Assembly: GCF_027568395.1 (NCBI RefSeq)
Contig: NZ_JANKZL010000009.1
Location: forward strand, 186,001-250,000
Direction: 5' to 3'
DNA from: Aminobacter sp. HY435
GTDB taxonomy: Bacteria; Pseudomonadota; Alphaproteobacteria; Rhizobiales; Rhizobiaceae
Length of the DNA: 64,000 bases
Shown: one piece after another, positions 1 through 7,841 of the stretch
How the letters are laid out: each line of letters starts with the position of its first letter
Position numbering within the stretch: position 1 is the stretch's first letter
Made by a program: the position numbers and the translations under genes
The notes under the pieces: generated by a model
The model's database searches: none
What the model saw: the letters and a program-made list of their open reading frames with translations, nothing else
Told to the model about the DNA's origin: nothing

Positions 1-74
1 CCGAGTTCGATCGCATCGTGGCGCTGGCCGAGCGCGTGGTGATTGCCGCCTTTCGTGACCGGATGGAGCGCTGA
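1..74 (+). CDS. C-terminal end of an unidentified protein (5' end outside the window)
   Basis: An open frame enters from the left edge, with codons in register from base 3, and stops at TGA 72-74. Its last residues read EFDRIVALAERVVIAAFRDR, then MER. The stop lies one base before the ATG of the DUF6456 gene, so the two genes are probably co-transcribed. Too little is left to assign a family. Rhizobial DUF6456 genes often follow a helix-turn-helix protein gene, but nothing here proves that. Confidence 0.6.
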   Translation, partial: EFDRIVALAERVVIAAFRDRMER

Positions 75-75
75 T

Positions 76-876
76 ATGGCGGGCGACGAGAAGGAACGCG
101 CTCGCGCGCTGAGGCTTCTGGCAAAAGGTGGAGCCGATGTGAGCCCGGCCGCTGTCGCAGGCAAGCTGGTGCTCGCCAACGACAGGGGCGAACGAGTTGC
201 CGTGGGCGCCGACCTCGTGGCGGCGATCGCGAAGGAAGGCCTTGTGGCCAGGTGCGGCGCCAAATTGCAATTGACCGCCACCGGCCACGCCAAGGTCCGG
301 CGCGATAGTGGCCAGGACGACCCGTTCCAGGCCCAGCACCGGGAGATCGGGGCGATCGTGATTGACCTTGAGCAGGGAATGCATGTGGCGTCAGTGAACC
401 TGTCGGAATCGCCGCTGGGCCAACTGGCAAGACGCAAGACCAAGGCCGGCGCGACCTATCTGAGCGCCCGAGAATTCAATGCGGGAGAGCGCCTTCGCTC
501 GGACTATGCACGCGGTCAGATCATGCCCCGCCTGGGCGCCAACTGGGTGGCCAGCATTGCCTCGGGAAAACGCGGCGGTGGAAGCGGCGGGGCCGTGGAA
601 CTGACCGATGCAGCGCTCGCAGCCCGGCAGCGGGTAGACAACGCGATCGACGCCGTGGGACCGGAACTGGCAGGCGTCCTGATCGATGTGTGCTGCTTCC
701 TCAAGGGGCTGGAGCTTGTCGAAGCGGAACGCGGCTGGCCGATGCGCTCGGCAAAGGTCGTGCTGAAATCGGCGCTTGGCGTTCTCGCCCGCCACTACGA
801 GCCGGCTGGCGGGCCAAAAACCGCCCGCAGGTTCGTTCATTGGGGGGCCGACGACTACCGGCCGAAGCTGGGATGA
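76..876 (+). CDS. DUF6456 domain-containing protein
   Basis: This 266-aa protein has no known enzymatic role. The C-terminal two thirds matches the DUF6456 pattern as I know it: a segment beginning LSAREFNAGERLRSDY (about 135-150), then GQIMPRLGANW, a Gly-rich linker, and a helical region with VDNAIDAVGPELAGVLIDVC followed by GLELVEAERGWP. The N-terminal 90 residues look like a weak winged-helix fold (AAIAKEGLVAR, LTATGHAKVRR), which would suit DNA binding, but that is inference. The ATG at 76 was chosen because a GGAG at 65-68 lies seven bases upstream. A longer TTG-started frame would overlap the preceding gene. Family is confident, function unknown. Confidence 0.85.
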   Translation: MAGDEKERARALRLLAKGGADVSPAAVAGKLVLANDRGERVAVGADLVAAIAKEGLVARCGAKLQLTATGHAKVRRDSGQDDPFQAQHREIGAIVIDLEQGMHVASVNLSESPLGQLARRKTKAGATYLSAREFNAGERLRSDYARGQIMPRLGANWVASIASGKRGGGSGGAVELTDAALAARQRVDNAIDAVGPELAGVLIDVCCFLKGLELVEAERGWPMRSAKVVLKSALGVLARHYEPAGGPKTARRFVHWGADDYRPKLG

Positions 877-886
877 GCCGTTAGCT

Positions 887-1315
887 CTACGCCAGTTGGC
901 GCGAGGCAGCCTCGGCGTCGCGCTTGATGCGCTTCACCATCGAACGCAGGCCGTTGGCGCGTTGCGGCGAAAGATGCTCGTTGAGACCCAGCTCCCTGAG
1001 GGTTGCTTCGACGTCTATGCCGACAATCGCGCTCGCGCGATGGCCGGAAAACAGTGCCAGCATGATCGCGACAAGGCCGCGCACGATGTGCGCGTCGGAG
1101 TAGCCGTCGAAGCGGATGACGGGATCGGCGCCTTCGCCGACATGGGTGATCAGCCAGACCTGGCTGACGCAGCCCTGGACCTTGTTGGCGTCGGTCTGTG
1201 CGCTCTCCGGGAACGCAGGTAGCGCCTCGCCAAGGTCAATCACGTAGCGGTAGCGGTCCTCCCACTCTTCAAGGAAGGAGAAGTCGTCGCGGATGGTATC
1301 GATCGAGGTCGTCAT
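887..1315 (-). CDS. sufE: SufE family cysteine desulfurization activator
   Basis: This 142-aa protein has the length and pattern of SufE, which accepts persulfide sulfur from the desulfurase SufS and passes it to the Fe-S scaffold in the cytosol. Family landmarks are the N-terminal DDFSFLEEWEDRYRYVIDLG, the sulfur-accepting Cys49 in KVQGCVSQVW (equivalent to Cys51 of E. coli SufE), and the C-terminal LSPQRANGLRSMVKRI. The ATG at 1315 gives the usual family start. The frame is open further upstream but has no better start. No suf operon is visible nearby, so this gene stands alone between the DUF6456 and DUF5330 genes. Confidence 0.93.
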   Translation of the reverse strand: MTTSIDTIRDDFSFLEEWEDRYRYVIDLGEALPAFPESAQTDANKVQGCVSQVWLITHVGEGADPVIRFDGYSDAHIVRGLVAIMLALFSGHRASAIVGIDVEATLRELGLNEHLSPQRANGLRSMVKRIKRDAEAASRQLA

Positions 1316-1432
1316 TGTGGCTTGGATATAGTGCCCGGACGGCTGGCCGTCACGAAAAAAGAAGTCGCGGCGCGAGAACAGTTCGGGATCCTTGCGTCGC
1401 ACTGCCGAGGTGTGGCGCGGCGGAGGATCGGC

Positions 1433-1798
1433 TCAGTTGGCGGGAGCAGGGGCGGGCGTGGGGATGGGAGCGGTCTCCAGAGCCGGCATGTCGTCCGATG
1501 CCGGCACGCTGCCGGTCTGCGTTGCCGTATCCGGCTGGCCGAACTGCTGGTCCAGTACCTCATAGGCAAAGCGAGCGCTTTCGCGCGCCCTTTCGCCGAT
1601 CGTCTGCATCGCGGCCTTGCCGGTCTCGCAGACCTCGGGCTTGCGTTCGCAAATGCCGGCGATGTCGCCGACGGCCTCGCGCGCGGCAAACAGGGCCTGC
1701 AGCGGGCTGACGCGGCTCTCGCCGTCGGGACCGGTTCCCAAGGGCAGCAGAAGCAGGACGAGCGAGAACCAGAACGCGGTTCTAATGAGAAAGCCCAT
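1433..1798 (-). CDS. DUF5330 family protein, membrane-anchored or secreted
   Basis: A 121-aa protein starting with a hydrophobic segment (MGFLIRTAFWFSLVLLLLPL, residues 1-20) that is a signal peptide or N-terminal anchor. The middle (SRVSPLQALFAAREAVGDIA, then CERKPEVCETG with two cysteines) is the DUF5330 signature of rhizobial proteins. The tail is Pro/Ala/Thr-rich (PIPTPAPAPAN). The ATG at 1798 has a GAGG eight bases upstream and places the hydrophobic stretch at the N terminus. A much longer open frame upstream lacks coding character. The function is unknown. It probably acts in the periplasm or at the inner membrane. Confidence 0.82.
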   Translation of the reverse strand: MGFLIRTAFWFSLVLLLLPLGTGPDGESRVSPLQALFAAREAVGDIAGICERKPEVCETGKAAMQTIGERARESARFAYEVLDQQFGQPDTATQTGSVPASDDMPALETAPIPTPAPAPAN

Positions 1799-2261
1799 AG
1801 GTAGCCTCGTGTGGTCTGACGAACAGATTGACGACTGCCCATCTCTCAGGTGCCTGGCCGACAATCGCATCAACCAGCAAGGAGCCGTTGCCGCAACAGG
1901 TGGCATTTTGCCCTGCCGTTTCACCAATTCGTAACGGATGGACTTTTGGCCAAGACCGCTATTTGCAGGCAATCTTGCACGTGACTCGTAAGCAATTGAT
2001 TTAGATTGCGAAAGCACAGGGCATTCGACGGCTTGCGCGTTTGCCGGTGATTCTGAAGCGCAAGTCGGCAAATAACCCTCCATTTACCATGGCGAGAACT
2101 GTTCTCGATTGTTGGCCTTGCCGCACCAATATTCGCCTTGTGACTGGGTTCGGATCGGCTGGCCCTTATTCCTTCATTAAAGGCTCGGTGCGAGGTTGGA
2201 CCTCAATCTTGCAAGAGCCGCCCAGCGGTCCACGAAAGAGTGCGTAGCGTTGAGTTTTGTC
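1799..2261. other. Divergent intergenic region, 463 bases
   Basis: This gap separates the minus-strand DUF5330 gene from the plus-strand sensor kinase and must hold both promoters. I see no convincing gene in it. The clearest structure is a perfect 15-base palindrome, CGAGAAC-T-GTTCTCG at 2093-2107, about 155 bases before the kinase start. A TTTACCAT just before it resembles a CtrA half-site but is one base off, and I do not claim it. Confidence 0.6.
2093..2107. promoter_or_regulatory. Perfect palindrome, candidate operator of the sensor kinase gene
   Basis: CGAGAAC-T-GTTCTCG has 7-base arms around a single central T. It lies in the long intergenic region upstream of the PAS sensor kinase. 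It is not the alphaproteobacterial LexA box, which is a direct repeat of GTTC spaced by seven bases. The binding protein is unknown. Confidence 0.35.
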
Positions 2262-4040
2262 ATGACCAGATACGGCGAGTTTTCCGGCGCGATGGCCGGC
2301 GGCTGCGACCGGTTGGTCCATCCCTCGGTTTCCGATGCCGAACGCCCGCGCCAGCGGCGCCTCGTCGGCCTGCTTCTTGCCGCGCCGTTTCTCCTGGCTG
2401 GCGCTGGCGTGGTTCTGGTATCCGCCAATCTCGGCGCGGCTTCCACCTTTGCCGTGATTTTCGCCGCATTCAGCCTGAGCTGGCTCGCAGCGTTGCTGAT
2501 CGCGGCATCCGGCAAAGCGCCGCTCGTCGCAAGTTCGGCGCTTGTCGCCGGCGCTGGCGCGATCGCCGCCATCGTTGCCGCGGCAGGTGGACTGACATCT
2601 CCGGCAGCGCTTTTGCTCGCCGCATTGCCGTTTGAGGCCTATTGGGTCTGGCGCACGCGTTCGGCGATTCTCGCCGGCGCAGCGGCTGCCATCGTTGCGC
2701 TGCTGCTTCAGCCAATTCTCGGCTCGCTGCCCTTTGCCGCCGGTGCCGCGGCCTCGGCATGGCAATGGCTTCTGCCGCTCGCATGGGCGGCCGCCGTCGC
2801 CGCCCGCGCCCTGAAGTTTGCCGGGCAGTCAGAATCCGAAAACATCAACGTTCCTGCGGGCGCGCTTGAAGATCTGCTTGAGGCGGTCGTGCTGCGCATT
2901 GCCCGCAATGGCGACGTTGTCGACGTGTCCGAACAGTCGCGCTCGATGCTGCGGCTCCAGCCCGAGTTCCTGCTCGGCACGGCATTCTTCGACCGCATCC
3001 ATGTTGCCGATCGGGTCGGCTATCTCTGCGCGCTTGCCGACATGCGCGATGGGGCGAGCTTGCGCCATGCCGAGCTCCGGCTACGCCTGCCGAGGCAGAG
3101 CGAAGGCGAGGCCGGCGACAACTTCCATCCTTTCGCGCTCGAATTCATGAGGGCGGAAGGCCAGTCGTTCGTGGCGCTTGTGCGCGACAATGCAACGGTT
3201 GCGGACCTGCGCCAGGAACTCGCGAAGGCCGCCGATGCGGTCAAGGGCGCAGAACTGGCGAAGAGCAATTTCCTGGCGGCTGTCAGCCATGAGCTCCGCA
3301 CGCCGCTGAACGCCATCATCGGCTTCTCCGACATGCTGCTGCACGAGATGTTCGGCCCGTTTGCCGAGCCGCGACAGAAGGAATATGTAGGCATCGTCCG
3401 CGAGTCGGGCCAGCATCTGCTCGACGTCGTGAACTCGATCCTCGACGTCTCCAAGATCGAATCGGGCTGCTACGCCATCAATCCGGAGCCGTTCAGGTTC
3501 CGCGAGGCGGTCGACATGTGCGCTTCCATGATGGCGCTGCAAGCGGAGGCGAAGGCGCACAAGGTTTCGGTCGAGATCGCCGCGGGCGTCGGCGAGGTCA
3601 AGGCGGACCGTCGCGCAGTGCAGCAGATCCTGATCAACCTGCTTTCCAACGCGGTCAAGTTCACTCCTGATGGCGGCAGGGTCGACGTTGGCGCAAAGCG
3701 CCTCGGCTCGCGCCTGCACTTCTGGGTGTCCGACACTGGCATCGGCGTTGCCGAAGAGGATTTGTCTCGTCTGGGCACGCCCTTCATGCAGGTGCAGAAC
3801 GACTACACCCGCCGTTTTGAAGGCACGGGCCTAGGACTGTCGCTGGTCAAGGGATTGGTCGCGTTGCACGACGGCACGATGTCGATCGAAAGCGCGCCGG
3901 GCGAGGGCACGACAGTTACCATCAGCCTGCCGGTCGAAGGGCCGGCGCTGCGCCCCGAGCCGACGAGAGGCGAGTTGATGCGCCTGCCGGCGGGCAAGGC
4001 CAAGGAGGTGCGCGATGGCTCGCTCCGCAAGGCAGGCTAA
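2262..4040 (+). CDS. Membrane PAS-type sensor histidine kinase, PleC/DivJ-related (possible CbrA)
   Basis: This 592-aa hybrid of membrane sensor and histidine kinase has about six hydrophobic segments between residues 35 and 182, a PAS-like segment (about 200-315) and a HisKA/HATPase core. The phospho-acceptor is His343 in AAVSHELRTPLN. The N box is QILINLLSNAVKFTPDGG, followed by DTGIGV and GTGLGLSLVKGL. The region GFSDMLLHEMFGPFAEPR is typical of the PleC/DivJ/PdhS/CbrA group that acts on DivK in rhizobia. Length and domain layout resemble Sinorhizobium CbrA (about 600 aa), but I cannot confirm orthology. ATG 2262 was chosen, although a weak ribosome site leaves an earlier TTG or a later ATG possible. 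It overlaps the next gene by 26 bases. Confidence 0.88.
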   Translation: MTRYGEFSGAMAGGCDRLVHPSVSDAERPRQRRLVGLLLAAPFLLAGAGVVLVSANLGAASTFAVIFAAFSLSWLAALLIAASGKAPLVASSALVAGAGAIAAIVAAAGGLTSPAALLLAALPFEAYWVWRTRSAILAGAAAAIVALLLQPILGSLPFAAGAAASAWQWLLPLAWAAAVAARALKFAGQSESENINVPAGALEDLLEAVVLRIARNGDVVDVSEQSRSMLRLQPEFLLGTAFFDRIHVADRVGYLCALADMRDGASLRHAELRLRLPRQSEGEAGDNFHPFALEFMRAEGQSFVALVRDNATVADLRQELAKAADAVKGAELAKSNFLAAVSHELRTPLNAIIGFSDMLLHEMFGPFAEPRQKEYVGIVRESGQHLLDVVNSILDVSKIESGCYAINPEPFRFREAVDMCASMMALQAEAKAHKVSVEIAAGVGEVKADRRAVQQILINLLSNAVKFTPDGGRVDVGAKRLGSRLHFWVSDTGIGVAEEDLSRLGTPFMQVQNDYTRRFEGTGLGLSLVKGLVALHDGTMSIESAPGEGTTVTISLPVEGPALRPEPTRGELMRLPAGKAKEVRDGSLRKAG

Positions 4041-4812
4041 GCAGGTCATTGAAGAACGCAGCCGTTTCCAGGACGGCGCAGTCGCGCTTGGCGGAATGAT
4101 CGCGCGCAATCCGGTTCTGGTCGGCGGTTCGACGGCCTTCCTCGTGGCGCTGTTCTACGTCTCGGCCAATGCGTTGTGGTATCAGCCATACGCCCACAAG
4201 AGCGCGTTCTTCCAGACGCGGGAGGCTGTCGAGTTTCCCGACATGGACGTGAACGAGCCAGAGACGACGATCAAGATCGAGCGGCCGCAGGCGGAGGTCG
4301 TTCCGCCGCAGGGCGATCCTGAGATCGAGCAGGTGCAGAGCATCCTGAGAGATCTCAACTTCTACACCGGCGCGGTCGACGGGCTGGACGGTCCCAACAC
4401 GCGCGGCGCCATCGAGGCCTATCAGCGCAAGGTCGGTCTGATCCCGACAGGCGAAGTCGACGAAGCCTTGCTCGAGCAACTGGGCGCGGCTGAGACGACG
4501 GCCGGGATTGCGCCACGGCCGACGCCGCGCGCGCAGGCCTTGGCCGCCCCGCAAGCGCGGCCCGAGGCAGCGCCGACGCCGATGCCGGCACGCGTGGCGA
4601 CAGCACCCGCCGTCGACATGTCGGCCAGGATCATGAAGATCCAGGCCGGGCTGAAGGCGTTCGGAAACGATGGCATCGAGATCGACGGTGTTATTGGCGC
4701 GCGGACGAAATCGGCGATCCGGGAATTCCAGGCGCTGTTCGGCCTGCCCGAGACTGGCGAGCCCGATGCGGCCGTCCATGCCAAGATGCGCGAGATCGGC
4801 CTCACCAACTGA
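4015..4812 (+). CDS. Membrane-anchored peptidoglycan-binding protein with two PG_binding_1 domains
   Basis: A 265-aa protein with a short basic cytoplasmic N terminus, one transmembrane helix (about 30-52) and two copies of the peptidoglycan-binding domain 1 fold. The first is at about 103-155 (IEQVQSILRDLNFYTGAVDG ... RGAIEAYQRKVGL) and the second at about 203-260 (IMKIQAGLKAFG ... AIREFQALFGLPETG). They are joined by a Pro/Ala-rich linker. It is expected to tie the inner membrane to the cell wall. It starts inside the end of the kinase gene, so the two are translationally coupled and may share a sensing task. No catalytic domain is present. Confidence 0.88.
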   Translation: MARSARQAKQVIEERSRFQDGAVALGGMIARNPVLVGGSTAFLVALFYVSANALWYQPYAHKSAFFQTREAVEFPDMDVNEPETTIKIERPQAEVVPPQGDPEIEQVQSILRDLNFYTGAVDGLDGPNTRGAIEAYQRKVGLIPTGEVDEALLEQLGAAETTAGIAPRPTPRAQALAAPQARPEAAPTPMPARVATAPAVDMSARIMKIQAGLKAFGNDGIEIDGVIGARTKSAIREFQALFGLPETGEPDAAVHAKMREIGLTN

Positions 4813-4890
4813 ACCTTGGCTTACGGCAATTGGCCTGTGCGGAGCGGACAGCTATAGAGACCTGATTGAAACTGCGGTCAGGTCAGGCAG

Positions 4891-5238
4891 ATGCGCGTTA
4901 CCACGGATTTCTGGGTCTCTGCCCTGCTGCGCAGGGTGTTCGGCGAGGGTGGCTTCGGCGCGATCCTGAGCAAGGGGGCGTCTGAGGCCGGCGCTGTATT
5001 CGTGCTGACCCGGGACCGCTTCGGCAGCACCGACCTCTACGGGCCGGCGCCACAGACGAGCTACGACACCGCCAAACCCGACGAGCGCCAGTTCAGCCTG
5101 CTGGAAAGCGGCGTCGACGGCGAGACGGTCGACAAGCGACTCGAGCGTGAACGACGGTTCGACCCCGACATATGGGTGGTTGAAATCGAGCCGGGCAAAA
5201 CCGAGATCAAGGAATTGCTGGCGCTGTCGGCGTCTTGA
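4891..5238 (+). CDS. DUF1491 family protein
   Basis: A 115-aa soluble protein matching DUF1491 over its full length: RVTTDFWVSALLRRVFGEGG at the N terminus, AVFVLTRDR in the middle, LYGPAPQTSYD, and a C-terminal RFDPDIWVVEIE. The function is unknown. The ATG at 4891 follows a purine-rich AGG stretch at normal spacing. It is convergent with the DUF2336 gene, with only nine bases between the stop codons. Confidence 0.9.
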   Translation: MRVTTDFWVSALLRRVFGEGGFGAILSKGASEAGAVFVLTRDRFGSTDLYGPAPQTSYDTAKPDERQFSLLESGVDGETVDKRLERERRFDPDIWVVEIEPGKTEIKELLALSAS

Positions 5239-5247
5239 AGGCGCCGA

Positions 5248-6225
5248 TCAACCGGCGTTGAGCCGGGCGCCGTTGGCGCGGATCCGTGCCCCGACCGATG
5301 CCGCTTTCCAGTCCCTGACCCGGTCGAGCGCGACATCGCGATGCAGGACGCGATAGCGCTCAAGGAACAGCCTGATCGATTCGGCATGGGCAAACTGGCC
5401 TGGGAACGTCGCCGAGGTTAGCAGGAACGCCTGCTCTTCTGGCAGGTCCAGCGCTCTAAGGGCATCTATCAGCGACGAATAGCCCGACTTCTCGGTGATG
5501 GCGCGCGCCGTCGGGAAGTCGATGTCGAGCGCGTCGGCGAGAGCGGTCTGGAAGAACGTGTTGTTGCCGGTCAGGGCGGTTGTCTTCAGGCGTTGATAGG
5601 CGCCGGCACGCGGCGTCGCTTCACCGGCGGGGAGAGCAGGGCTGCTCGGCGCGTTGGGAGCCATCATCGAACGCAGCCTGCGGCGGATGTTGTCGGCCAG
5701 TTCGCCCGGTGCGAGACCGCTGTCGGCGATCGTGCCCGGAACTGCCTCCGGGGCTGCCGGCATGGCGACGGATGGTGAGAGCTGGGCGTCGCCATCGGGA
5801 TGAACCAGGCGCGGGCGTTCAAGGATTCGGATCAAGTCCGCGATCGCCGGATTGAGGTTGGGCCGGCGCAAGATCGCGCGTGCGTGCGGCAGGCCGTGGC
5901 GACCGATCAGGGCAATGAGGGCGACATCGGACAGCACCGGCGAGCGGATGAGCAGCGGGGCCGCGATATCGACGCTCTCGTCGCAGAGACGGCGAACGAG
6001 GCCGAGCGGCGCGTACTCGCTCTCCGACAACGCAGCCGCCACGAAGCGGCGCGCCTCGACAGACACATTGTCGAACAGCGGTAAGGTGAGGTCTTCGAGC
6101 TGGGTGATCTCGCGGCGCGAAGGACGCGGCAGGGCGCAAAAGGCGGACACCGCCGCCCGGAAAAGCCGCTCGGGCTTTCCGGTTTCGCGCCTGATTGCGA
6201 TTTGCCTGAAGTCCGATGCTGACAC
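5248..6225 (-). CDS. DUF2336 domain-containing protein
   Basis: An all-helical protein of about 325 aa matching DUF2336. It has repeated helical pairs (ITQLEDLTLPLFDNVSVEAR, RRFVAAALSESEYAPLGLVR, LRRPNLNPAIADLIRI) and a C-terminal helical domain (FFQTALADALDIDFPTARAI). The start is uncertain. I favour GTG 6225 because the sequence before it (QCRIVSAAVSSSVRR) looks non-coding, but a TTG at 6276 keeps the frame open. The function is unknown. A CtrA-like box lies about 100 bases upstream in the divergent region shared with the small gene at 6412. Confidence 0.82.
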   Translation of the reverse strand: MSASDFRQIAIRRETGKPERLFRAAVSAFCALPRPSRREITQLEDLTLPLFDNVSVEARRFVAAALSESEYAPLGLVRRLCDESVDIAAPLLIRSPVLSDVALIALIGRHGLPHARAILRRPNLNPAIADLIRILERPRLVHPDGDAQLSPSVAMPAAPEAVPGTIADSGLAPGELADNIRRRLRSMMAPNAPSSPALPAGEATPRAGAYQRLKTTALTGNNTFFQTALADALDIDFPTARAITEKSGYSSLIDALRALDLPEEQAFLLTSATFPGQFAHAESIRLFLERYRVLHRDVALDRVRDWKAASVGARIRANGARLNAG

Positions 6226-6323
6226 GGTACGCCTGACACTACTCGATACTGCTGCGGAGACGATCCGGCACTGCAACTGCGTACCGGAGCTCCGAAGATG
6301 AACATAAACTTAGCCGCGATTTG

Positions 6324-6339
6324 TTAGCGGACTGTTAAC
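6324..6339. promoter_or_regulatory. Candidate CtrA box (TTAG-N7-TTAAC)
   Basis: TTAG at 6324-6327, seven bases, then TTAAC at 6335-6339. The CtrA consensus is TTAA-N7-TTAAC, so only one base of the nine specified differs and the spacing is exact. It lies between the divergent DUF2336 gene and the small ORF at 6412, so it could control either. This is a motif match only. Confidence 0.35.
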
Positions 6340-6411
6340 TCTCTGCTGGCCTTATCAAGACGGAGGCGTTGCGTGCTTACTCCGGTCAAACCGAGAGGGA
6401 AATCGCATACC

Positions 6412-6594
6412 ATGGGCAGCGTAGTGTCATTCATGCCGCGCCGGGCGAGCGCCCGCAGGTCGCCACGCACAGCGGAAACGCCGGCATCCATCATCATATT
6501 TCCGGGCGTGCGTTACGAACGCCCCAGCGCGCAGACAGGCGGCCGCGAACGCGCCGACGTCCCACGGCGCAACGAGCCGTTGCCCAAGCATTGA
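6412..6594 (+). CDS. Small conserved hypothetical protein with an IIIFPGVRYER motif
   Basis: A 60-aa basic protein starting MGSVVSFMPRRASARRS with a central SIIIFPGVRYERP. I recall small rhizobial proteins with the same opening and the same FPGVRYER core, so I take this as a real gene of unknown function. It has no membrane segment and no cysteine. A purine-rich GAGAGGGA at 6393-6400 lies 11 bases before the ATG, slightly far for a ribosome site. An in-frame start at 6373 would add 13 residues. The arginine-rich, low-complexity tail makes translation length alone weak support. Confidence 0.6.
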   Translation: MGSVVSFMPRRASARRSPRTAETPASIIIFPGVRYERPSAQTGGRERADVPRRNEPLPKH

Positions 6595-6609
6595 TGCCCC
6601 GCAGGGGGC

Positions 6610-7152
6610 TTATTGCGTGTCGCAGTTGATGCCGTCGAGGAAGCGCGAGATCGTCGGCCGCCAGCTGTCGTCGGGGACAAACGCACGGACGACCACGATG
6701 CCTTCGTCGATCGGCGTTTCGACGAAGATCGACTTTTCGAACTCTGTCGGCAGTTCCTTGCGCAGTTCGATCATTTGCGCCGGGGTCAAGACGACGAAAT
6801 CGAGATTGCCGTCGGTCGCGGTGCGATCGTTGAAGCTGTAGATGTTCTGCCCGCTGCGGTCATAGACCGACGCCGACCAGTAGGGAACCTTGCCGGCATT
6901 GTCGATGCGGACGACACCGTCCGCCAGATCGAAGCGGCAGGCTGCATCGTAGAAGGATGGGTCGAGCGACTTGACCACTGGCGCGCCGCCGACGTCCTGG
7001 TCCAGACGCACCACCTTGTTGGGGCCGGCGACCATGGCGAGGCGCGACCAGGCGTCGCGTTCGGAGAAGTTGGGCACTAGCAGCAGTATGACGATGTGGG
7101 CGATGCCCAGACCGACAAGGGCAATCGCCAGGGCATGAAACAGCCTACGCAT
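6610..7152 (-). CDS. DUF1254 domain-containing membrane-anchored protein
   Basis: A 180-aa protein with an N-terminal transmembrane segment (LFHALAIALVGLGIAHIVIL) and a periplasmic domain matching the DUF1254 family, with SERDAWSRLAMVAG, YDAACRFDLADGVVRI, YWSASVYDRSGQNIYSFNDR and a C-terminal DDSWRPTISRFLDGINC. The role is unknown; related domains are fused to DUF1214 in larger proteins. ATG 7152 was picked because it puts the hydrophobic segment at the N terminus and overlaps the stop of the upstream DUF1214 gene by eight bases, a typical coupled arrangement. Confidence 0.82.
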   Translation of the reverse strand: MRRLFHALAIALVGLGIAHIVILLLVPNFSERDAWSRLAMVAGPNKVVRLDQDVGGAPVVKSLDPSFYDAACRFDLADGVVRIDNAGKVPYWSASVYDRSGQNIYSFNDRTATDGNLDFVVLTPAQMIELRKELPTEFEKSIFVETPIDEGIVVVRAFVPDDSWRPTISRFLDGINCDTQ

Positions 7153-7729
7153 TGCACTGGCCCCTGACGATGCGCGGCATCTGGATGTCCGACAGGCCGG
7201 TGCTGCTGGCAATCGGCGTGTCGTAGAGCGTCAGCACCAGGTTCATCTCGCCCACGCCGGATACGGCCAGCCAGTTGCCCGGCACGGCCTGTGCGCCGAC
7301 GGCAATTTCGATGGTGTTGTCGGGCTGCCGCAGGACTTCGAGCGAGTGCAGGGCGGGGTCGCGGCGCGTCGCCGGCTTGAGGGCGTTCTGCGCCTTGTCG
7401 GAGGCGTAGAGCGTCCAGAATCTTGCGACGGGAAGCGAACCGTCGATGAGATAGGTGCATTCGCGCCGGAGATTGGCGCCGTCGGCATCGCGCTCGGCGA
7501 CGAAGGCGAGGCCCTCGGCGCGGCCAAGCGCGAGAATGCCATCGCGCGCAACGCGGGCCTTGGAATAGGGGTCGGCTTCAGGGGTCCCGATATCAGGAAA
7601 TGCCGTCCACGAGCCAACTGAAACGGCGCCAATGCCTTCCTGCCTGTCAAGCACCATCCGAACGCTCGCGGCACCACCGCCGATGGCGATGGCAAGCGCG
7701 AGACCGATGAGGAGCGATTGTTTCAGCAT
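7145..7729 (-). CDS. DUF1214 domain-containing membrane-anchored protein
   Basis: A 194-aa protein with an N-terminal membrane segment (LLIGLALAIAIGGGAASVRM) and a periplasmic DUF1214 domain: WTAFPDIGTPEADPYSKARV, RRECTYLIDGSLPVARFWTL, and PGNWLAVSGVGEMNLVLTLY near the C terminus. It is the upstream partner of the DUF1254 gene, and the pair is common in rhizobia as two adjacent small genes. The ATG at 7729 gives an N-terminal anchor. The frame upstream adds 14 residues of no clear character. Function unknown. Confidence 0.85.
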   Translation of the reverse strand: MLKQSLLIGLALAIAIGGGAASVRMVLDRQEGIGAVSVGSWTAFPDIGTPEADPYSKARVARDGILALGRAEGLAFVAERDADGANLRRECTYLIDGSLPVARFWTLYASDKAQNALKPATRRDPALHSLEVLRQPDNTIEIAVGAQAVPGNWLAVSGVGEMNLVLTLYDTPIASSTGLSDIQMPRIVRGQCNA

Positions 7730-7841
7730 GACCTGCCGCACGATGGAGCTGACGGAGGAATATCCTGCCAATCAAGACGAACGCAAGCCAGCGAAGCTTG
7801 CTGCAGGCGGCGACGCGCTGGCTGGAATGCCGTTGCCAAGA

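Noticed and set aside
2080-2092. TTTACCAT before the PAS kinase gene as a CtrA half-site
   Set aside because: It differs from TTAACCAT and has no second half at the right spacing, so it is too weak to claim.
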